This document shows, piece after piece, positions 1 to 8,862 of a DNA stretch of 64,000 bases. The number at the start of each line of letters is the position of its first letter. Within the stretch, counting starts at the first letter, position 1. A program made the position numbers and the translations under genes. The stretch is taken from positions 1-64,000 of the forward strand of contig DHVZ01000041.1 of assembly GCA_002412925.1 (NCBI GenBank). The letters run 5' to 3'. Source of the stretch: Anaerolineales bacterium UBA5195. Lineage in GTDB: Bacteria; Chloroflexota; Anaerolineae; Anaerolineales; Villigracilaceae. Under the pieces are notes generated by a model, which made no database searches, was not told the origin of the DNA, and was given only the letters and a program-made list of their open reading frames with translations.

Positions 1-104
1 TTTCTGACAACATTTGCGTGCACACGCTCGAAAAACCGGGCAGCAGACTGCCAGTATAACGCGAAACCTGCCGTCAGAACCAACCCACACACCCCGGGCG
101 CAGC

Positions 105-986
105 TCAGACATTCTTGATCAGCATTTTAAGCCGGCGCGCAGCCCGCAGCGGGAGCGACACCGCCTGACGCAGTTCAAGCAAAGCAGCCTGCATAGCGCG
201 CTCCCCGAGTAAGGCAACTTCGGAGATCTCGACTTTATCGAGCAAATTAATTGCGGCCACTTCGGGACGGACAATCACATCAGGCACATCAATCATCAGG
301 CGCAGTTCGTTCATCTGGCGCTGACCAATATCCACGGCATCGGCAAAGATGCGTACAGCCTGGGTAATATTCAGGCGATTGAATTGTTTTTTCAATGGGT
401 TGTGAGTGGAGTGCTGGAGGAAAGGCGGCGTGGAGGGGGCATCCAGCGGCATCAGCAGCGAAACGGCCACCACCGGCAGGCCTGGCGCAAGGGCGCGCGC
501 AGCACGAACAGGTACCGGGTCAAGCGTGCCGCCGTCGATGAGCAAATATTGGTTGTGTTCTTTGGGCGGAAAGAGACCAGGAATTGCAATCGAACCCAAA
601 ACGGCATCCACCACGCTCCCATCCCGCAAAACAATCTCTCGATTTGAGTTCAAATCGACTGCCACCACCGCGCAGGGCATTTTCAGGTCGCTAAAGCTGG
701 CATCGTTCAGGCTGACACGAAGAAATTCGGTGATTCCGCGCACCCCAAGCAGGCCAGGGCCGTCTGAAAGCGGCCAGCCAAAGAGCTTGGATTGTTCGAC
801 ATTGCTAAAAAGGTTTTCGAGCTGGTCAGCGCTTAGGCCATAGGCATATAGTGCGCCTACGATCGCGCCAATACTTGTCCCGGCCACGGCGCGAACACGA
901 AAGCCCTCCCGTTCAAGCACGCGCAACACGCCAAGATGAGCCACGCCGCGCGCGCCGCCACCTCCCAGAGCTAATGTAATATCCAT
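105..986 (-). CDS. Patatin-like phospholipase (RssA/YchK type)
   Basis: Predicted serine lipid acyl hydrolase of the patatin family, probably cytoplasmic or peripheral on the membrane, as no signal peptide or membrane span is visible. The N-terminus carries the glycine-rich oxyanion motif GGGGARG, followed by the nucleophile elbow GTSIG around residue 40. A DGG motif near residue 150 supplies the dyad aspartate. About 290 residues is normal for the single-domain bacterial form. I chose the ATG at 986 because AGG lies about 8 bases upstream; a GTG three codons earlier (995) is possible. It is divergent from the hydrolase at 1119. The natural substrate cannot be told from sequence. Confidence 0.85.
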   Translation of the reverse strand: MDITLALGGGGARGVAHLGVLRVLEREGFRVRAVAGTSIGAIVGALYAYGLSADQLENLFSNVEQSKLFGWPLSDGPGLLGVRGITEFLRVSLNDASFSDLKMPCAVVAVDLNSNREIVLRDGSVVDAVLGSIAIPGLFPPKEHNQYLLIDGGTLDPVPVRAARALAPGLPVVAVSLLMPLDAPSTPPFLQHSTHNPLKKQFNRLNITQAVRIFADAVDIGQRQMNELRLMIDVPDVIVRPEVAAINLLDKVEISEVALLGERAMQAALLELRQAVSLPLRAARRLKMLIKNV

Positions 987-1118
987 CTTGAGCACCTCGC
1001 AGGACTTTACCCGTCACGGTCACAAATTGCGCTTTTTCTGGAGCAAAATGCGTAATTTACGAGCGCGGGCATTATATAATTATACTCACTGATTTCGACC
1101 CTTAAACCTTATCATCTG

Positions 1119-1940
1119 ATGAAAAATTTCCCCGCAAGTGAGAAAACCGTTCATTCCATCCAGCAAGGCACAGGCGCGCCGGTCATCCTGATCCACGGTC
1201 TGGCCGCCTCGCTTTTCGACTGGAACGAGCTGCTGCCCGAACTGGCCGGGGCCGGTTACGCCGCCTGCGCGCTCGACCTGCCCGGCCACGGCCAGAGCTT
1301 CAAGCCGGATGACCCGGGTGAATATACCCTCGAAAACCTGTTCGCGCAGGTCTGCGGCTGGATCGATACCCCGCAATTAAACGAGCCGCTGATCCTGGTC
1401 GGCCACTCGCTGGGCGGGTATCTCGCCATCCAGTATGCCCTGCGCCGCCCGGAACGGGTCCGCGCGCTGGTGCTGGCCGATCCATTTTACACGCCTGCGC
1501 AAATGCCTTTCTATCTGCAGTTCTACTACCGGCACCCGCTTGTTGATCCGGGGATCGTTGCGCGCCTGCCCAAATGGCTGATCCGGCAGATGGTCGACCT
1601 GACCAGTTTATCCCTGCGAAATGGCTTTGCGTTGTCAGAAGAAGCACGCCTGCAGACTACCGCTGACTATCAGCGTGCGCATCCCGGAATTTTCAATCTG
1701 CTACGTTCAACCCACGACCTGACCCCCTGCCTGCCCGCTATTTCGCAGCCCACACTGGTACTCTGGGGTGAACACGACCAGACCCTGTCCCCAGCCTCGT
1801 TTCCCAAAATCGTGGAACAGATACCACGCGCCAGCGGCGGCCCCATCCCCGGCGCCGGGCACGTGCCGCACCAATCTCACGCGAGGGAGTTCAACCGGCG
1901 AGTGCTGGAATTTTTACGATCGGTGAATATTTCGCCCTGA
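1119..1940 (+). CDS. Alpha/beta hydrolase
   Basis: Alpha/beta-hydrolase fold enzyme of 273 residues, the usual length for the single-domain family. Visible motifs are the oxyanion-hole HGLAAS near residue 25, the nucleophile elbow GHSLGG near residue 102, an acidic residue in WGEHDQ, and the catalytic histidine in GAGHVPHQSH near the C-terminus, so the triad is complete. There is no signal peptide, so it is probably cytoplasmic. A TATAAT at 1075-1080 lies in a plausible promoter position, although no good -35 box was found. The stop codon sits inside an inverted repeat (1934-2016) that may end transcription. Substrate unknown: esterase, lactonase or C-C hydrolase are all possible. Confidence 0.85.
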   Translation: MKNFPASEKTVHSIQQGTGAPVILIHGLAASLFDWNELLPELAGAGYAACALDLPGHGQSFKPDDPGEYTLENLFAQVCGWIDTPQLNEPLILVGHSLGGYLAIQYALRRPERVRALVLADPFYTPAQMPFYLQFYYRHPLVDPGIVARLPKWLIRQMVDLTSLSLRNGFALSEEARLQTTADYQRAHPGIFNLLRSTHDLTPCLPAISQPTLVLWGEHDQTLSPASFPKIVEQIPRASGGPIPGAGHVPHQSHAREFNRRVLEFLRSVNISP

Positions 1941-2016
1941 GCGAAGCGACAAACGGCAGGGAGGAACAAAGTCGAGGAGCAACTGGCAAAAAATGTCCCA
2001 TCGACAAACTCAGGGC
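1934..2016. repeat. Inverted repeat GCCCTGAG...CTCAGGGC after the hydrolase
   Basis: GCCCTGAG at 1934-1941 is matched by CTCAGGGC at 2009-2016, and the stop codon of the hydrolase lies within the left arm. The enclosed text, with AAGTCGA and CGAAGCGA strings, resembles dispersed intergenic repeats seen in many bacterial genomes. There is no T-run, so it is not a classical terminator. Confidence 0.35.
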
Positions 2017-2057
2017 AACACCTTCGGCTTTGCCACAGATCAAACGTGCGGCTCTGC

Positions 2058-3242
2058 TCAGGACAATAACGGGAGCAAAACGCGCAGCCCTTCAACCAGC
2101 GCATCGACATCTTCCTGCAGGTTATAGCCCTGCACCGAAATCCGCACAAACTGACGGTCCCGCCATTGGATCAGTGGCACCTCAACCCTGAATTCGTCAT
2201 ACAGGCGGCTTTTTAGCACCGTCAGATCGGCAATCGGCGGGAGCGGGGCAATTCCCATCTGGATGTATAAATCCGAATCGAGCGGGTAAAGTGGCGGCAA
2301 ACCAGTCAGCTCACAGATGCGTTCGATGGCCTGGCGCAGTAGCAAGTGGCATTCTCGGCGGACTTCATCCCAGCGATGTTCTTCCATGAATTGGAGAGCC
2401 GCCGGGACCGCCAGTGCCGCCGCCGGGTCTTTGGTTCCCGTCCATTGCAAGCTGTCGACATAGCGTGAACCTGTTCCAAACCTGGGGTCATTGCCATAAC
2501 CCCAACTGACCACCAGCGGTTCGACCAGGTGCTGGGTCTCGCGGCGGGCATACAGGAAGGCCGCGCCTTTCGGGGCAAGAGCCCATTTGTGACAATTGGA
2601 CGTGTAGAAATCCGCGTCGAGTGCCTGCAAATCGAGCGGGACCTGACCCAGGGCATGCGCGCCGTCGATCACGGACAAAATCCCGGCCTGGCGCGCGCGC
2701 TGGCAAATCTGTTTCACCGGCAGGCGCAAGGCGGTGGGTGAAGTAATGTGACTGAGGTAGATGACCTTCGTGCGCTGAGTGACACCCTGCCAAAACTGGT
2801 CGACAATTTCAGCCTCGTCCCCCGCCCCTCTCCCTGATAAGGAGACAGGAAGCGGGATGGGTTGATGGACATACTTTGCGCCGGTCTTCCCACAAACAAA
2901 TTCCCAGGTGTAATCACAGGCGCCGTATTCGTGGTCGCTGGTCAGCACTTCGTCCCCGGGCCGTAAATCCAATGAACGGGCGATAAGATTGACGCCATAG
3001 GTGGCGTTCGTGATGTAGACCAGGTCGTCAGCTTCAGCATGAACATATCCGCCCAGGGCCGCACGCGAATCGCGCAAGAGGCTGTCATATTCCCGGCCAA
3101 GAAAAAGCACTGGCTGGCGCTCCAGTCGCAGTTGCCAAGCCTGGTAGGCTTTGAAAACCGAATTCGGCGTAGCTCCAAAGGAGCCGTGGTTAAGAAAATG
3201 GATGGCAGGATCAAGTAAGAAAAACTCTTTGAGGGTTGACAT
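2058..3242 (-). CDS. Class V aminotransferase, isopenicillin-N-epimerase-like
   Basis: PLP-dependent fold-type I enzyme of the class V aminotransferase family (cysteine desulfurase / isopenicillin N epimerase branch), 394 residues. The start LNHGSFGATP is characteristic of the epimerase-like group. The PLP lysine is in SNCHKWALAPKGAAF, preceded by the cofactor-binding DGAHALGQ. No cysteine-loop typical of desulfurases was seen, so a desulfurase role is unlikely. The frame stays open upstream to 3542, but family similarity begins at the ATG at 3242. A short segment rich in Ser/Gly/Asp around 2815-2850 interrupts the otherwise conserved region and may be an in-frame repeat insertion. Substrate not predictable. 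Confidence 0.85.
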   Translation of the reverse strand: MSTLKEFFLLDPAIHFLNHGSFGATPNSVFKAYQAWQLRLERQPVLFLGREYDSLLRDSRAALGGYVHAEADDLVYITNATYGVNLIARSLDLRPGDEVLTSDHEYGACDYTWEFVCGKTGAKYVHQPIPLPVSLSGRGAGDEAEIVDQFWQGVTQRTKVIYLSHITSPTALRLPVKQICQRARQAGILSVIDGAHALGQVPLDLQALDADFYTSNCHKWALAPKGAAFLYARRETQHLVEPLVVSWGYGNDPRFGTGSRYVDSLQWTGTKDPAAALAVPAALQFMEEHRWDEVRRECHLLLRQAIERICELTGLPPLYPLDSDLYIQMGIAPLPPIADLTVLKSRLYDEFRVEVPLIQWRDRQFVRISVQGYNLQEDVDALVEGLRVLLPLLS

Positions 3243-3453
3243 ACAGCCATTATAAGCGGGTGCTGGCGGAACAGGAATCTTCATTTTTAAGACACCTATA
3301 CTTACAGAAAAGTGATAGATGTCTCTAGCTTTTCCCCCGGCAATGATGTAATCTTGGTGTTGGTAAATATGCCGGTCTCTTTCGACAGCTTCCGGCTCCG
3401 CACCTGTCACATTGGATACCAGTTTTCCCAATCTTTCACAAGGAGAGGCACAT

Positions 3454-3867
3454 ATGCAAAGATTATATGTGGATAGTTCCAAATGCTCCGGTTGTAACGC
3501 CTGCCGGGTCGCCTGTTCACTCAACCTGTTTGGCGTCAACAACCCGAAAATGGCGGCGCTGATTATCGAGCCTCATTTCCCCGCGCCGGGTGTCTATACC
3601 GTCAAGGTCTGCACGCAGTGCGGCGATTGCGCCAAGGTCTGCCCGGTGGACTGCATCCAGCAGAACGACAAGGGCGCCTATTATGTGGTGCAAGAAGACT
3701 GCATCATGTGTGGCGCATGTGTGCCCGAATGCCCCGAAGGCGTGATGTTCATGCGCGCCGAACTGGTGGAAAACACCGCCTGGGAATGCGACCTGTGCGG
3801 CGATTGCGTCTCGGTCTGCGGAACCAGCGCCCTGTGGATCGCTGAAGTCGAAGCGGAAAAGGCCTAA
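3454..3867 (+). CDS. Polyferredoxin with four [4Fe-4S] motifs, partner of AOR-family enzyme
   Basis: A 137-residue iron-sulfur protein with four cysteine clusters: CSGCNACRVAC, CTQCGDCAKVCPVDC, CIMCGACVPEC and CDLCGDCVSVC. The spacing fits four [4Fe-4S] clusters. It is predicted to carry electrons to or from the adjacent AOR-family oxidoreductase, whose gene starts 10 bases after this stop. The ATG at 3454 follows AGGAGAGG at 3441-3448; the longer reading from 3412 lacks support. In aldehyde:ferredoxin oxidoreductase and BamBC-like systems such proteins are dedicated electron-transfer subunits. Function is inferred from motif and context. Confidence 0.85.
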   Translation: MQRLYVDSSKCSGCNACRVACSLNLFGVNNPKMAALIIEPHFPAPGVYTVKVCTQCGDCAKVCPVDCIQQNDKGAYYVVQEDCIMCGACVPECPEGVMFMRAELVENTAWECDLCGDCVSVCGTSALWIAEVEAEKA

Positions 3868-3877
3868 GGAGGCGAAG

Positions 3878-5701
3878 ATGAATGGCTACGGTGGAAAAAT
3901 CCTGCGCGTCAACCTGACGAATGGAACCATTACGAAAGAACCAACTCCGGCGGACCTGGCCCGCGACCTGATCGGCGGACGCGGCTTCGGCATTTACTTC
4001 CTGCTGAACGAAGTTCCCAAGGGCGCCGATCCGCTTGGCCCGGAAAACAAGCTGATTATCTCCAGTGGGCCGATTGCCGGAATGATGATCCCTGGTGGCG
4101 GCAAATGCGACTGGACAACCAAAGCCCCGCTGACGGGCGGCTATGCCAGCGCTTCGATGGGCGGCCACTTCACCGCGGAAATCCGCTATGCCGGGTTGGA
4201 CAGCCTCATCCTGGAGGGCATCAGCCCAAAACCGGTCTATCTCTTGATCGATGATGACAAAGTCGAACTACGCGATGCCGCTGACCTGTGGGGTCAAGGC
4301 ACGTTCGCCGTTGAGAAGCACTTCAAAGAAACCCTGGGGGAAGAATTCCAGGTTGCCGTCATCGGCCCGGGCGGGGAAAACCTGGCCCCCTATGCCTGCA
4401 TCAACCACGATTATGGCCGCCAGGCCGGTCGCGGCGGCGTGGGCGCAGTCATGGGTTCCAAGAAAGTCAAGGCCATTGTCCTTCACGGGACCAAATCCAT
4501 TCCCGTGGCGAATACAGAAGCCTATCGCAAGGCCGGTATGGCGCTCTACAAGGCCTGCAAGGATGCCGAAGGCTTGAAGGACTGGACGCGCTACGGCACC
4601 ACCATTGTGACCAGTTGGTGTGACGAGGTCGGCGCGCTGCCAACCCGCAACTTCAGCGCTGGTTCGTTCGAAAACGGTAAAAACCTGTACGGCACGGTCA
4701 TGCGCGAAAAAATCGTCATCACCGACAAGGCCTGCTTTGGCTGCCCCTGTCCTTGCGGCAAATACAGCCACAACAAGAAATACAACAGCTATGTCGAAGG
4801 CCCTGAATACGAGACCATCGGCCTGCTCGGCTCCAACGTTGGCATCGACGATATCGAGGCCGTGGCGCAGGCCAACCTGCTCTGCGACGACCTGGGCATC
4901 GACACCATCAGCACCGGTAACGCCATCGCCTGGGCGATGGAATGCTACGAAAAGGGCATTCTGACCAAGACAGATACCGACGGGCTGGACCTGAAGTTCG
5001 GCAACATCGAAGCGACTTTCACGCTGATCGAAAAAATCGCCCGCCGCGAAGGATTCGGCGCCCTGCTGGCCCTGGGAGTTAAACGCGCCGCCGAGAAAAT
5101 CGGCCAGGGCAGTGAGAAGTTCGCCATCCACGTCAAGGGCATGGAACAATCGGCCTATGCCACCCATAACGCCACCGCCATGCTCCTGGCCTACATGACC
5201 TGCGACGTCGGCGCGCACCACAATCGTTCCTGGGCCATCACCTACGATTTACAGGTTGGCCGCGAGCTGGTTGTACCTGAAAAAGTTGCCCGCATCATCT
5301 GGCTGCAAAACTTCCGCCCGATGTTCGACGTGATCGGCGGCTGCCGCTTGCAGTGGGTGGAACTCGGCATCGACCGTGACCTGTACGTCCCGGCCCTCGA
5401 AGCCATCACCGGCATCCATCGCTCCTGGGAAGATCTCGAAAAAGTCGGCAATCGCATCTGGAATATGACCCGCCTGTTCTGGGCGCGTGAAAACGAAGGC
5501 TTTGGCCGCGCCTGGGACATGCCTTCGCCGCGCTTCTACGAAGAACCGCCCACCTCAGGCACCACCAAAGGCCAGATTACCAAATTCGAAGATGTCAACC
5601 GCCTGCTGGATATGTATTACGAGCAGCGTGGCTGGAACGCGGACGGTCTGCCGACACCCGCCACATTGGACACTCTCAACCTGAAAGCGTTCGCCGGTTA
5701 A
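3878..5701 (+). CDS. Aldehyde:ferredoxin oxidoreductase family tungsto/molybdo-enzyme
   Basis: Member of the AOR family (tungsten- or molybdenum-bispterin enzymes that oxidise aldehydes to acids with ferredoxin), 607 residues, the usual length. The N-terminal AOR domain begins GGKILRVNL and includes the glycine-rich pterin-binding stretches IGGRGFG and AGRGGVGAVMGSKK. A cysteine group CFGCPCPC near residue 290 and a later GGC near 490 are candidate ligands for the single [4Fe-4S] cluster. The protein is preceded by AAGGAGG and sits between a polyferredoxin and a MoaD-like gene, forming one operon that ends at a terminator at 5954. A BamB-like benzoyl-CoA reductase role cannot be excluded, but no other bam gene is nearby. 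Confidence 0.88.
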   Translation: MNGYGGKILRVNLTNGTITKEPTPADLARDLIGGRGFGIYFLLNEVPKGADPLGPENKLIISSGPIAGMMIPGGGKCDWTTKAPLTGGYASASMGGHFTAEIRYAGLDSLILEGISPKPVYLLIDDDKVELRDAADLWGQGTFAVEKHFKETLGEEFQVAVIGPGGENLAPYACINHDYGRQAGRGGVGAVMGSKKVKAIVLHGTKSIPVANTEAYRKAGMALYKACKDAEGLKDWTRYGTTIVTSWCDEVGALPTRNFSAGSFENGKNLYGTVMREKIVITDKACFGCPCPCGKYSHNKKYNSYVEGPEYETIGLLGSNVGIDDIEAVAQANLLCDDLGIDTISTGNAIAWAMECYEKGILTKTDTDGLDLKFGNIEATFTLIEKIARREGFGALLALGVKRAAEKIGQGSEKFAIHVKGMEQSAYATHNATAMLLAYMTCDVGAHHNRSWAITYDLQVGRELVVPEKVARIIWLQNFRPMFDVIGGCRLQWVELGIDRDLYVPALEAITGIHRSWEDLEKVGNRIWNMTRLFWARENEGFGRAWDMPSPRFYEEPPTSGTTKGQITKFEDVNRLLDMYYEQRGWNADGLPTPATLDTLNLKAFAG

Positions 5702-5711
5702 CCAAGATAAA

Positions 5712-5936
5712 ATGCCAACCCTGATCCGGCCAACCGGTATGCTGAAAGATTACATCGGCGGACGCGACGAAGCCGCTGTTGAACCCGGCCAGACGGTGCG
5801 CGAGGCGCTGGTTGTCTTGAAAATCCCGCCCGAGCTGGTTGCGCTGGTCTCGGTCAATGGTGAGCTGCAAAACAAGGATTACTGCCTACAAGCCGGAGAC
5901 ACCGTCAGAATCATGGCGGTCATCGGCGGCGGCTAA
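5712..5936 (+). CDS. MoaD/ThiS family sulfur-carrier protein
   Basis: A 74-residue beta-grasp protein ending in Gly-Gly (VIGGG), the C-terminal tail that is adenylated and thiocarboxylated in MoaD/ThiS proteins. The segment LVSVNGELQNKDYCLQAGDTVRIM is typical of the family. It lies 10 bases after the AOR-family gene, so it probably supplies sulfur for the pterin cofactor of that enzyme. No moaE or E1-like gene is in the window. No strong ribosome-binding site is visible, which fits translation coupled to the upstream gene. Confidence 0.82.
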   Translation: MPTLIRPTGMLKDYIGGRDEAAVEPGQTVREALVVLKIPPELVALVSVNGELQNKDYCLQAGDTVRIMAVIGGG

Positions 5937-5953
5937 ATAGCCAGCCAAGTCAC

Positions 5954-5995
5954 AAAAAGCCTTCTGGTCAAGCCTGGCTTGCCAGAAGGCTTTTT
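5954..5995 (+). terminator. Rho-independent terminator of the AOR operon
   Basis: AAAAAGCCTTCTGG at 5954-5967 pairs exactly with CCAGAAGGCTTTTT at 5982-5995, a 14-bp stem with a 14-base loop, ending in a run of five T. It lies 18 bases after the MoaD-like stop. The A-tract on the other side would let it work in both directions. Confidence 0.9.
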
Positions 5996-6099
5996 GTGTG
6001 CCCGCCCGGTTGGCTGGAAGAACTGTACGATTGCGCAAGAATCGGGTGGCACTTTGCCAGGCATGGGGATAAAATGAACCGCAAGAAAGGAAATCCAAG

Positions 6100-6960
6100 A
6101 TGAATCCTGCACCAGCCGATTACATTCAGCTTTGCGACGATTACCAGCGCGTTGAGCAGGCCCTGCGCTTTATCGAAACACATTACCGACGCCAGCCGGA
6201 ACTCAACGAAATCGCCGCGAGTGTGGGTTTGAGCGAATACCACTTCCAGCGCGTTTTTACCCGCTGGGCAGGCATCAGCCCCAAACGCTTCCTGCAATTC
6301 CTGACCAAAGAAAACGCCAAGGAACTGCTCAAACGCTCGTCAGTACTGGAGGCTGCCTACTCGGTCGGCCTATCCAGCTCTGGACGACTACACGACCTTT
6401 TTGTCCAGGCCGAAGCCGTCACCCCGGGCGAATACAAAACGCGCGGCGAGGGACTGACCATCCGCTATGGGTTTCATGCCACCCCCTTTGGCGAGGCGCT
6501 GCTCGGGCTGACCGAGCGCGGACTTTGCCACCTGTCTTTTGTTCAAACCAGTCACGAGGCGGCGCTTTCCAATTTAAAAGCGGATTGGAAGCATGCATCG
6601 CTGCTGGAAGAAACTTCCGCCACCAGGCCGCTGCTGGCGCCGATTTTCACCCTACGAGACTACCCCACCCCACTGCCTGTCTACCTGCGTGGGACCAACT
6701 TCCAACTAAAGGTCTGGGAAGCGCTCCTGCAAATCCCCCAGGGACATCTCACCACGTACGAACAAGTCGCTGCGCAAATCGGCCAACCCCGGGCACTGCG
6801 CGCAGTTGGCACAGCCGTTGGGCACAACCCGATTGCCTACTTGATTCCCTGTCACCGCGTGATTCGCAAGCTGGGCGAGTTTGGAAACTATCGCTGGGGC
6901 CCCACACGGAAGAAAGCCCTGCTTGGCTGGGAAGCGGCAAGGGCACTGAAGGTCGAGTAG
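6100..6960 (+). CDS. Ada-like protein: AraC HTH fused to O6-methylguanine-DNA methyltransferase
   Basis: Bifunctional 286-residue protein. Residues about 10-115 form an AraC-type helix-turn-helix domain (GLSEYHFQRVFTRWAG). Residues about 200-282 form the methylguanine-DNA methyltransferase domain, with the methyl-accepting cysteine in PCHRV near residue 252 and the downstream GNYRWG substrate loop. The zinc-binding phosphotriester-repair domain of E. coli Ada is absent, so the protein resembles the shorter Ada variants. It removes alkyl groups from O6 of guanine and may also regulate its own expression. AGAAAGGAAA precedes the ATG. It is separated by terminators or hairpins from both neighbours. 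Confidence 0.9.
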   Translation: MNPAPADYIQLCDDYQRVEQALRFIETHYRRQPELNEIAASVGLSEYHFQRVFTRWAGISPKRFLQFLTKENAKELLKRSSVLEAAYSVGLSSSGRLHDLFVQAEAVTPGEYKTRGEGLTIRYGFHATPFGEALLGLTERGLCHLSFVQTSHEAALSNLKADWKHASLLEETSATRPLLAPIFTLRDYPTPLPVYLRGTNFQLKVWEALLQIPQGHLTTYEQVAAQIGQPRALRAVGTAVGHNPIAYLIPCHRVIRKLGEFGNYRWGPTRKKALLGWEAARALKVE

Positions 6961-7046
6961 CCGATGATTTTTCGGCAGACACTTGCGCCTGAGGCAAGTG
7001 CAGGCGTCGAAACCTGGAAGCGTTGGTATCGATATGGGTGACGGTA

Positions 7047-7092
7047 GTTGAGCAGCGTTCTTGGCGTATCGAAACTTACTGCCCTGCTCAAC
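7047..7092 (+). promoter_or_regulatory. Leader hairpin before the EamA transporter gene
   Basis: GTTGAGCAG at 7047-7055 pairs with CTGCTCAAC at 7084-7092. A smaller hairpin, CACTTGC...GCAAGTG, lies just upstream near 6980. The structured leader ends 26 bases before the transporter ATG. It could be an attenuator or simply the end of the preceding transcript; it matches no riboswitch class I recognise. Confidence 0.3.
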
Positions 7093-7118
7093 CAACTTTC
7101 CTACTTGAAGGATAAAAA

Positions 7119-8042
7119 ATGAAAGTAAACAAAAAAGTTTGGGCCGCGCTGATCGCGGTATACATCGTTTGGGGCTCGACCTATCTCGGGATTCGTTTTG
7201 CCGTCGAGACCATCCCGCCTTTCTTCCACGCGGCGGTACGCTTCTTGATCGCCGGGATCTTCCTGTTCATCTGGAGGCGCCTGGCCGGAGACCCGTCTCC
7301 CACGCGCAGACAATGGAAATCAGCGGTCATCGTTGGCGTGCTCCTGCTGGTCGGCGGCAACGGATTGATCTCGCTGGCCGAAGTCACCATCCCAAGCGGC
7401 GTGGCCGCCCTGATCGTGGCAACCATCCCGATGTTCATGGTCTTGATCGAGGCGCTGCGTCCCGGCGGAGTGAAACCCAGCCTGGGACAGGTCTTCGGGC
7501 TTCTGGTCGGGTTCGGCGGGGTGGCGCTCCTGATCGGCCCAACGGAATTTGGCGGCGCGCGCGGATTTAGCCTGGTGGGCGGCGGGATTGCTGTTTTGGC
7601 AGCCTTTTTCTGGTCGCTGGGTTCGATTTACAACCGTAACACCGATTTGCCCGCCTCGACCCTGCTTTTTACCGGGATGCAAATGTTGACAGGCAGCCTG
7701 GGGCTGTTCATCGTCAGCGGCTTGTTGGGCGAATTCGGACAATTAAATCTCGCCGCCGTTTCAACCCGCTCCTGGCTCGGGCTGCTCTACCTGATCACGT
7801 TCGGGTCATTGGTCGGGTTTACTTCGTATGCCTGGCTGCTGCGCAATGCGCCAGTCTCGCTGGTTTCGACCTATCCTTATGTCAACCCAATCGTGGCGGT
7901 CTTGCTAGGAAATTTGTTCGCCCAGGAAACGTTGAATGGACGCATCCTGCTCGCCGCGGGGGTCATTGTCGGTTCGGTGATTTTGATTAACACGGCTAAA
8001 AAACCGGCCCCACCCTCTGTTGATCCGGAGGAGATCGTTTGA
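7119..8042 (+). CDS. EamA/DMT-superfamily transporter (YedA-like)
   Basis: Integral membrane protein of 307 residues in the drug/metabolite transporter superfamily. The start AVYIVWGSTYLGIRFAVET is the classic first helix of EamA exporters. About ten hydrophobic segments can be read, arranged as two EamA repeats; the second repeat begins near residue 155. Members export metabolites, amino acids or xenobiotics. A weak AAGGAT precedes the ATG. The gene stands alone on the plus strand, so nothing in the context points to a substrate. Confidence 0.88.
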   Translation: MKVNKKVWAALIAVYIVWGSTYLGIRFAVETIPPFFHAAVRFLIAGIFLFIWRRLAGDPSPTRRQWKSAVIVGVLLLVGGNGLISLAEVTIPSGVAALIVATIPMFMVLIEALRPGGVKPSLGQVFGLLVGFGGVALLIGPTEFGGARGFSLVGGGIAVLAAFFWSLGSIYNRNTDLPASTLLFTGMQMLTGSLGLFIVSGLLGEFGQLNLAAVSTRSWLGLLYLITFGSLVGFTSYAWLLRNAPVSLVSTYPYVNPIVAVLLGNLFAQETLNGRILLAAGVIVGSVILINTAKKPAPPSVDPEEIV

Positions 8043-8066
8043 TGGATGGATCAAAGTCAAGCGAGT

Positions 8067-8095
8067 TTGTGAAACAACGTACTAAGTGCTATAAT
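8067..8095 (+). promoter_or_regulatory. Sigma-70-type promoter for the NifU-like/GGGtGRT pair
   Basis: TTGTGA at 8067-8072 and TATAAT at 8090-8095 are separated by 17 bases. The -10 is consensus and the -35 matches four of six. The first ATG is 64 bases downstream. Confidence 0.6.
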
Positions 8096-8158
8096 CAGTT
8101 TTTAATGAAAAGTGCTTATTAATTAAAAAATGATGCTTACGCGAAGGAGAACCACTGC

Positions 8159-8851
8159 ATGGAATATACCCACGAAATTGAGCAGATGTGTTTAGTTGCC
8201 AAAGGCCCAAAAAATGGCCCCGCTCCAATCCCACAAGAAGGTAGATGGGTTCAGGCCAAAGAGATTAAAGACATTTCTGGCCTGACGCATGGCGTTGGGG
8301 GCTGCGCCCCTCAACAGGGAGCCTGTAAACTGACCCTCAATGTGAAAAATGGCATCATAGAAGAAGCGCTGGTCGAAACCATTGGTTGCTCAGGAATGAC
8401 GCATTCCGCTGCAATGGCAGCCGAAATTCTTCCTGGTAAAACAATTCTTGAAGCACTGAATAGCGACCTTGTCTGTGATGCGATCAATGTTGCCATGCGG
8501 GAGCTATTCCTCCAAATTGTTTATGGCCGAACGCAAACCGCCTTTTCTGAAGGCGGACTTCCAATTGGTGCGGGCCTTGAAGATCTTGGAAAAGGTCTGA
8601 GAAGTGTGACGGCCACTATGTACGGTACCAGCGAGAAAGGCGCCCGCTATCTTGAAATGGCCGAAGGTTATATTAACGAGATCGCTCTTGATAGTGACAA
8701 TGAGATCATCGGCTATAAATTCGTTCAATTGGGTGTCATGATGGATAATATTGCTAAAGGCATGGATGCACAGAGTGCCTTGGATAAAGCAACGGGAACC
8801 TACGGCCGCTTTGCGGATGCCGTCCAAATCATTAACCCGCGCAAAAAATAA
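8159..8851 (+). CDS. NifU-like iron-sulfur scaffold-type protein paired with GGGtGRT protein
   Basis: A 230-residue protein whose central part resembles the NifU/IscU N-terminal scaffold fold: cysteines in GGCAPQQGAC near residue 45, in TIGCSGMTH near 78 and in DLVCDAIN near 105. The rest has no domain I can name. It sits 11 bases before the GGGtGRT gene and is preceded by GAAGGAG. This two-gene arrangement recurs in anaerobes, where the first gene is usually annotated as an iron-sulfur assembly scaffold. The biochemical role is unproven. Base usage is somewhat more AT-rich than in flanking genes. Confidence 0.75.
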   Translation: MEYTHEIEQMCLVAKGPKNGPAPIPQEGRWVQAKEIKDISGLTHGVGGCAPQQGACKLTLNVKNGIIEEALVETIGCSGMTHSAAMAAEILPGKTILEALNSDLVCDAINVAMRELFLQIVYGRTQTAFSEGGLPIGAGLEDLGKGLRSVTATMYGTSEKGARYLEMAEGYINEIALDSDNEIIGYKFVQLGVMMDNIAKGMDAQSALDKATGTYGRFADAVQIINPRKK

Positions 8852-8862
8852 GGAGTCCCAAA

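Noticed and set aside
2815..2850. Frameshift in the class V aminotransferase
   Set aside because: The segment is in frame and the protein continues normally; at most a short in-frame insertion.
4268..5221. Long minus-strand open frame opposite the AOR-family gene
   Set aside because: Antisense shadow of a strongly conserved enzyme gene; its composition reflects high GC in third positions.
7047..7092. Riboswitch before the EamA gene (for example guanidine type)
   Set aside because: Only a simple hairpin can be drawn and no conserved riboswitch core is seen.
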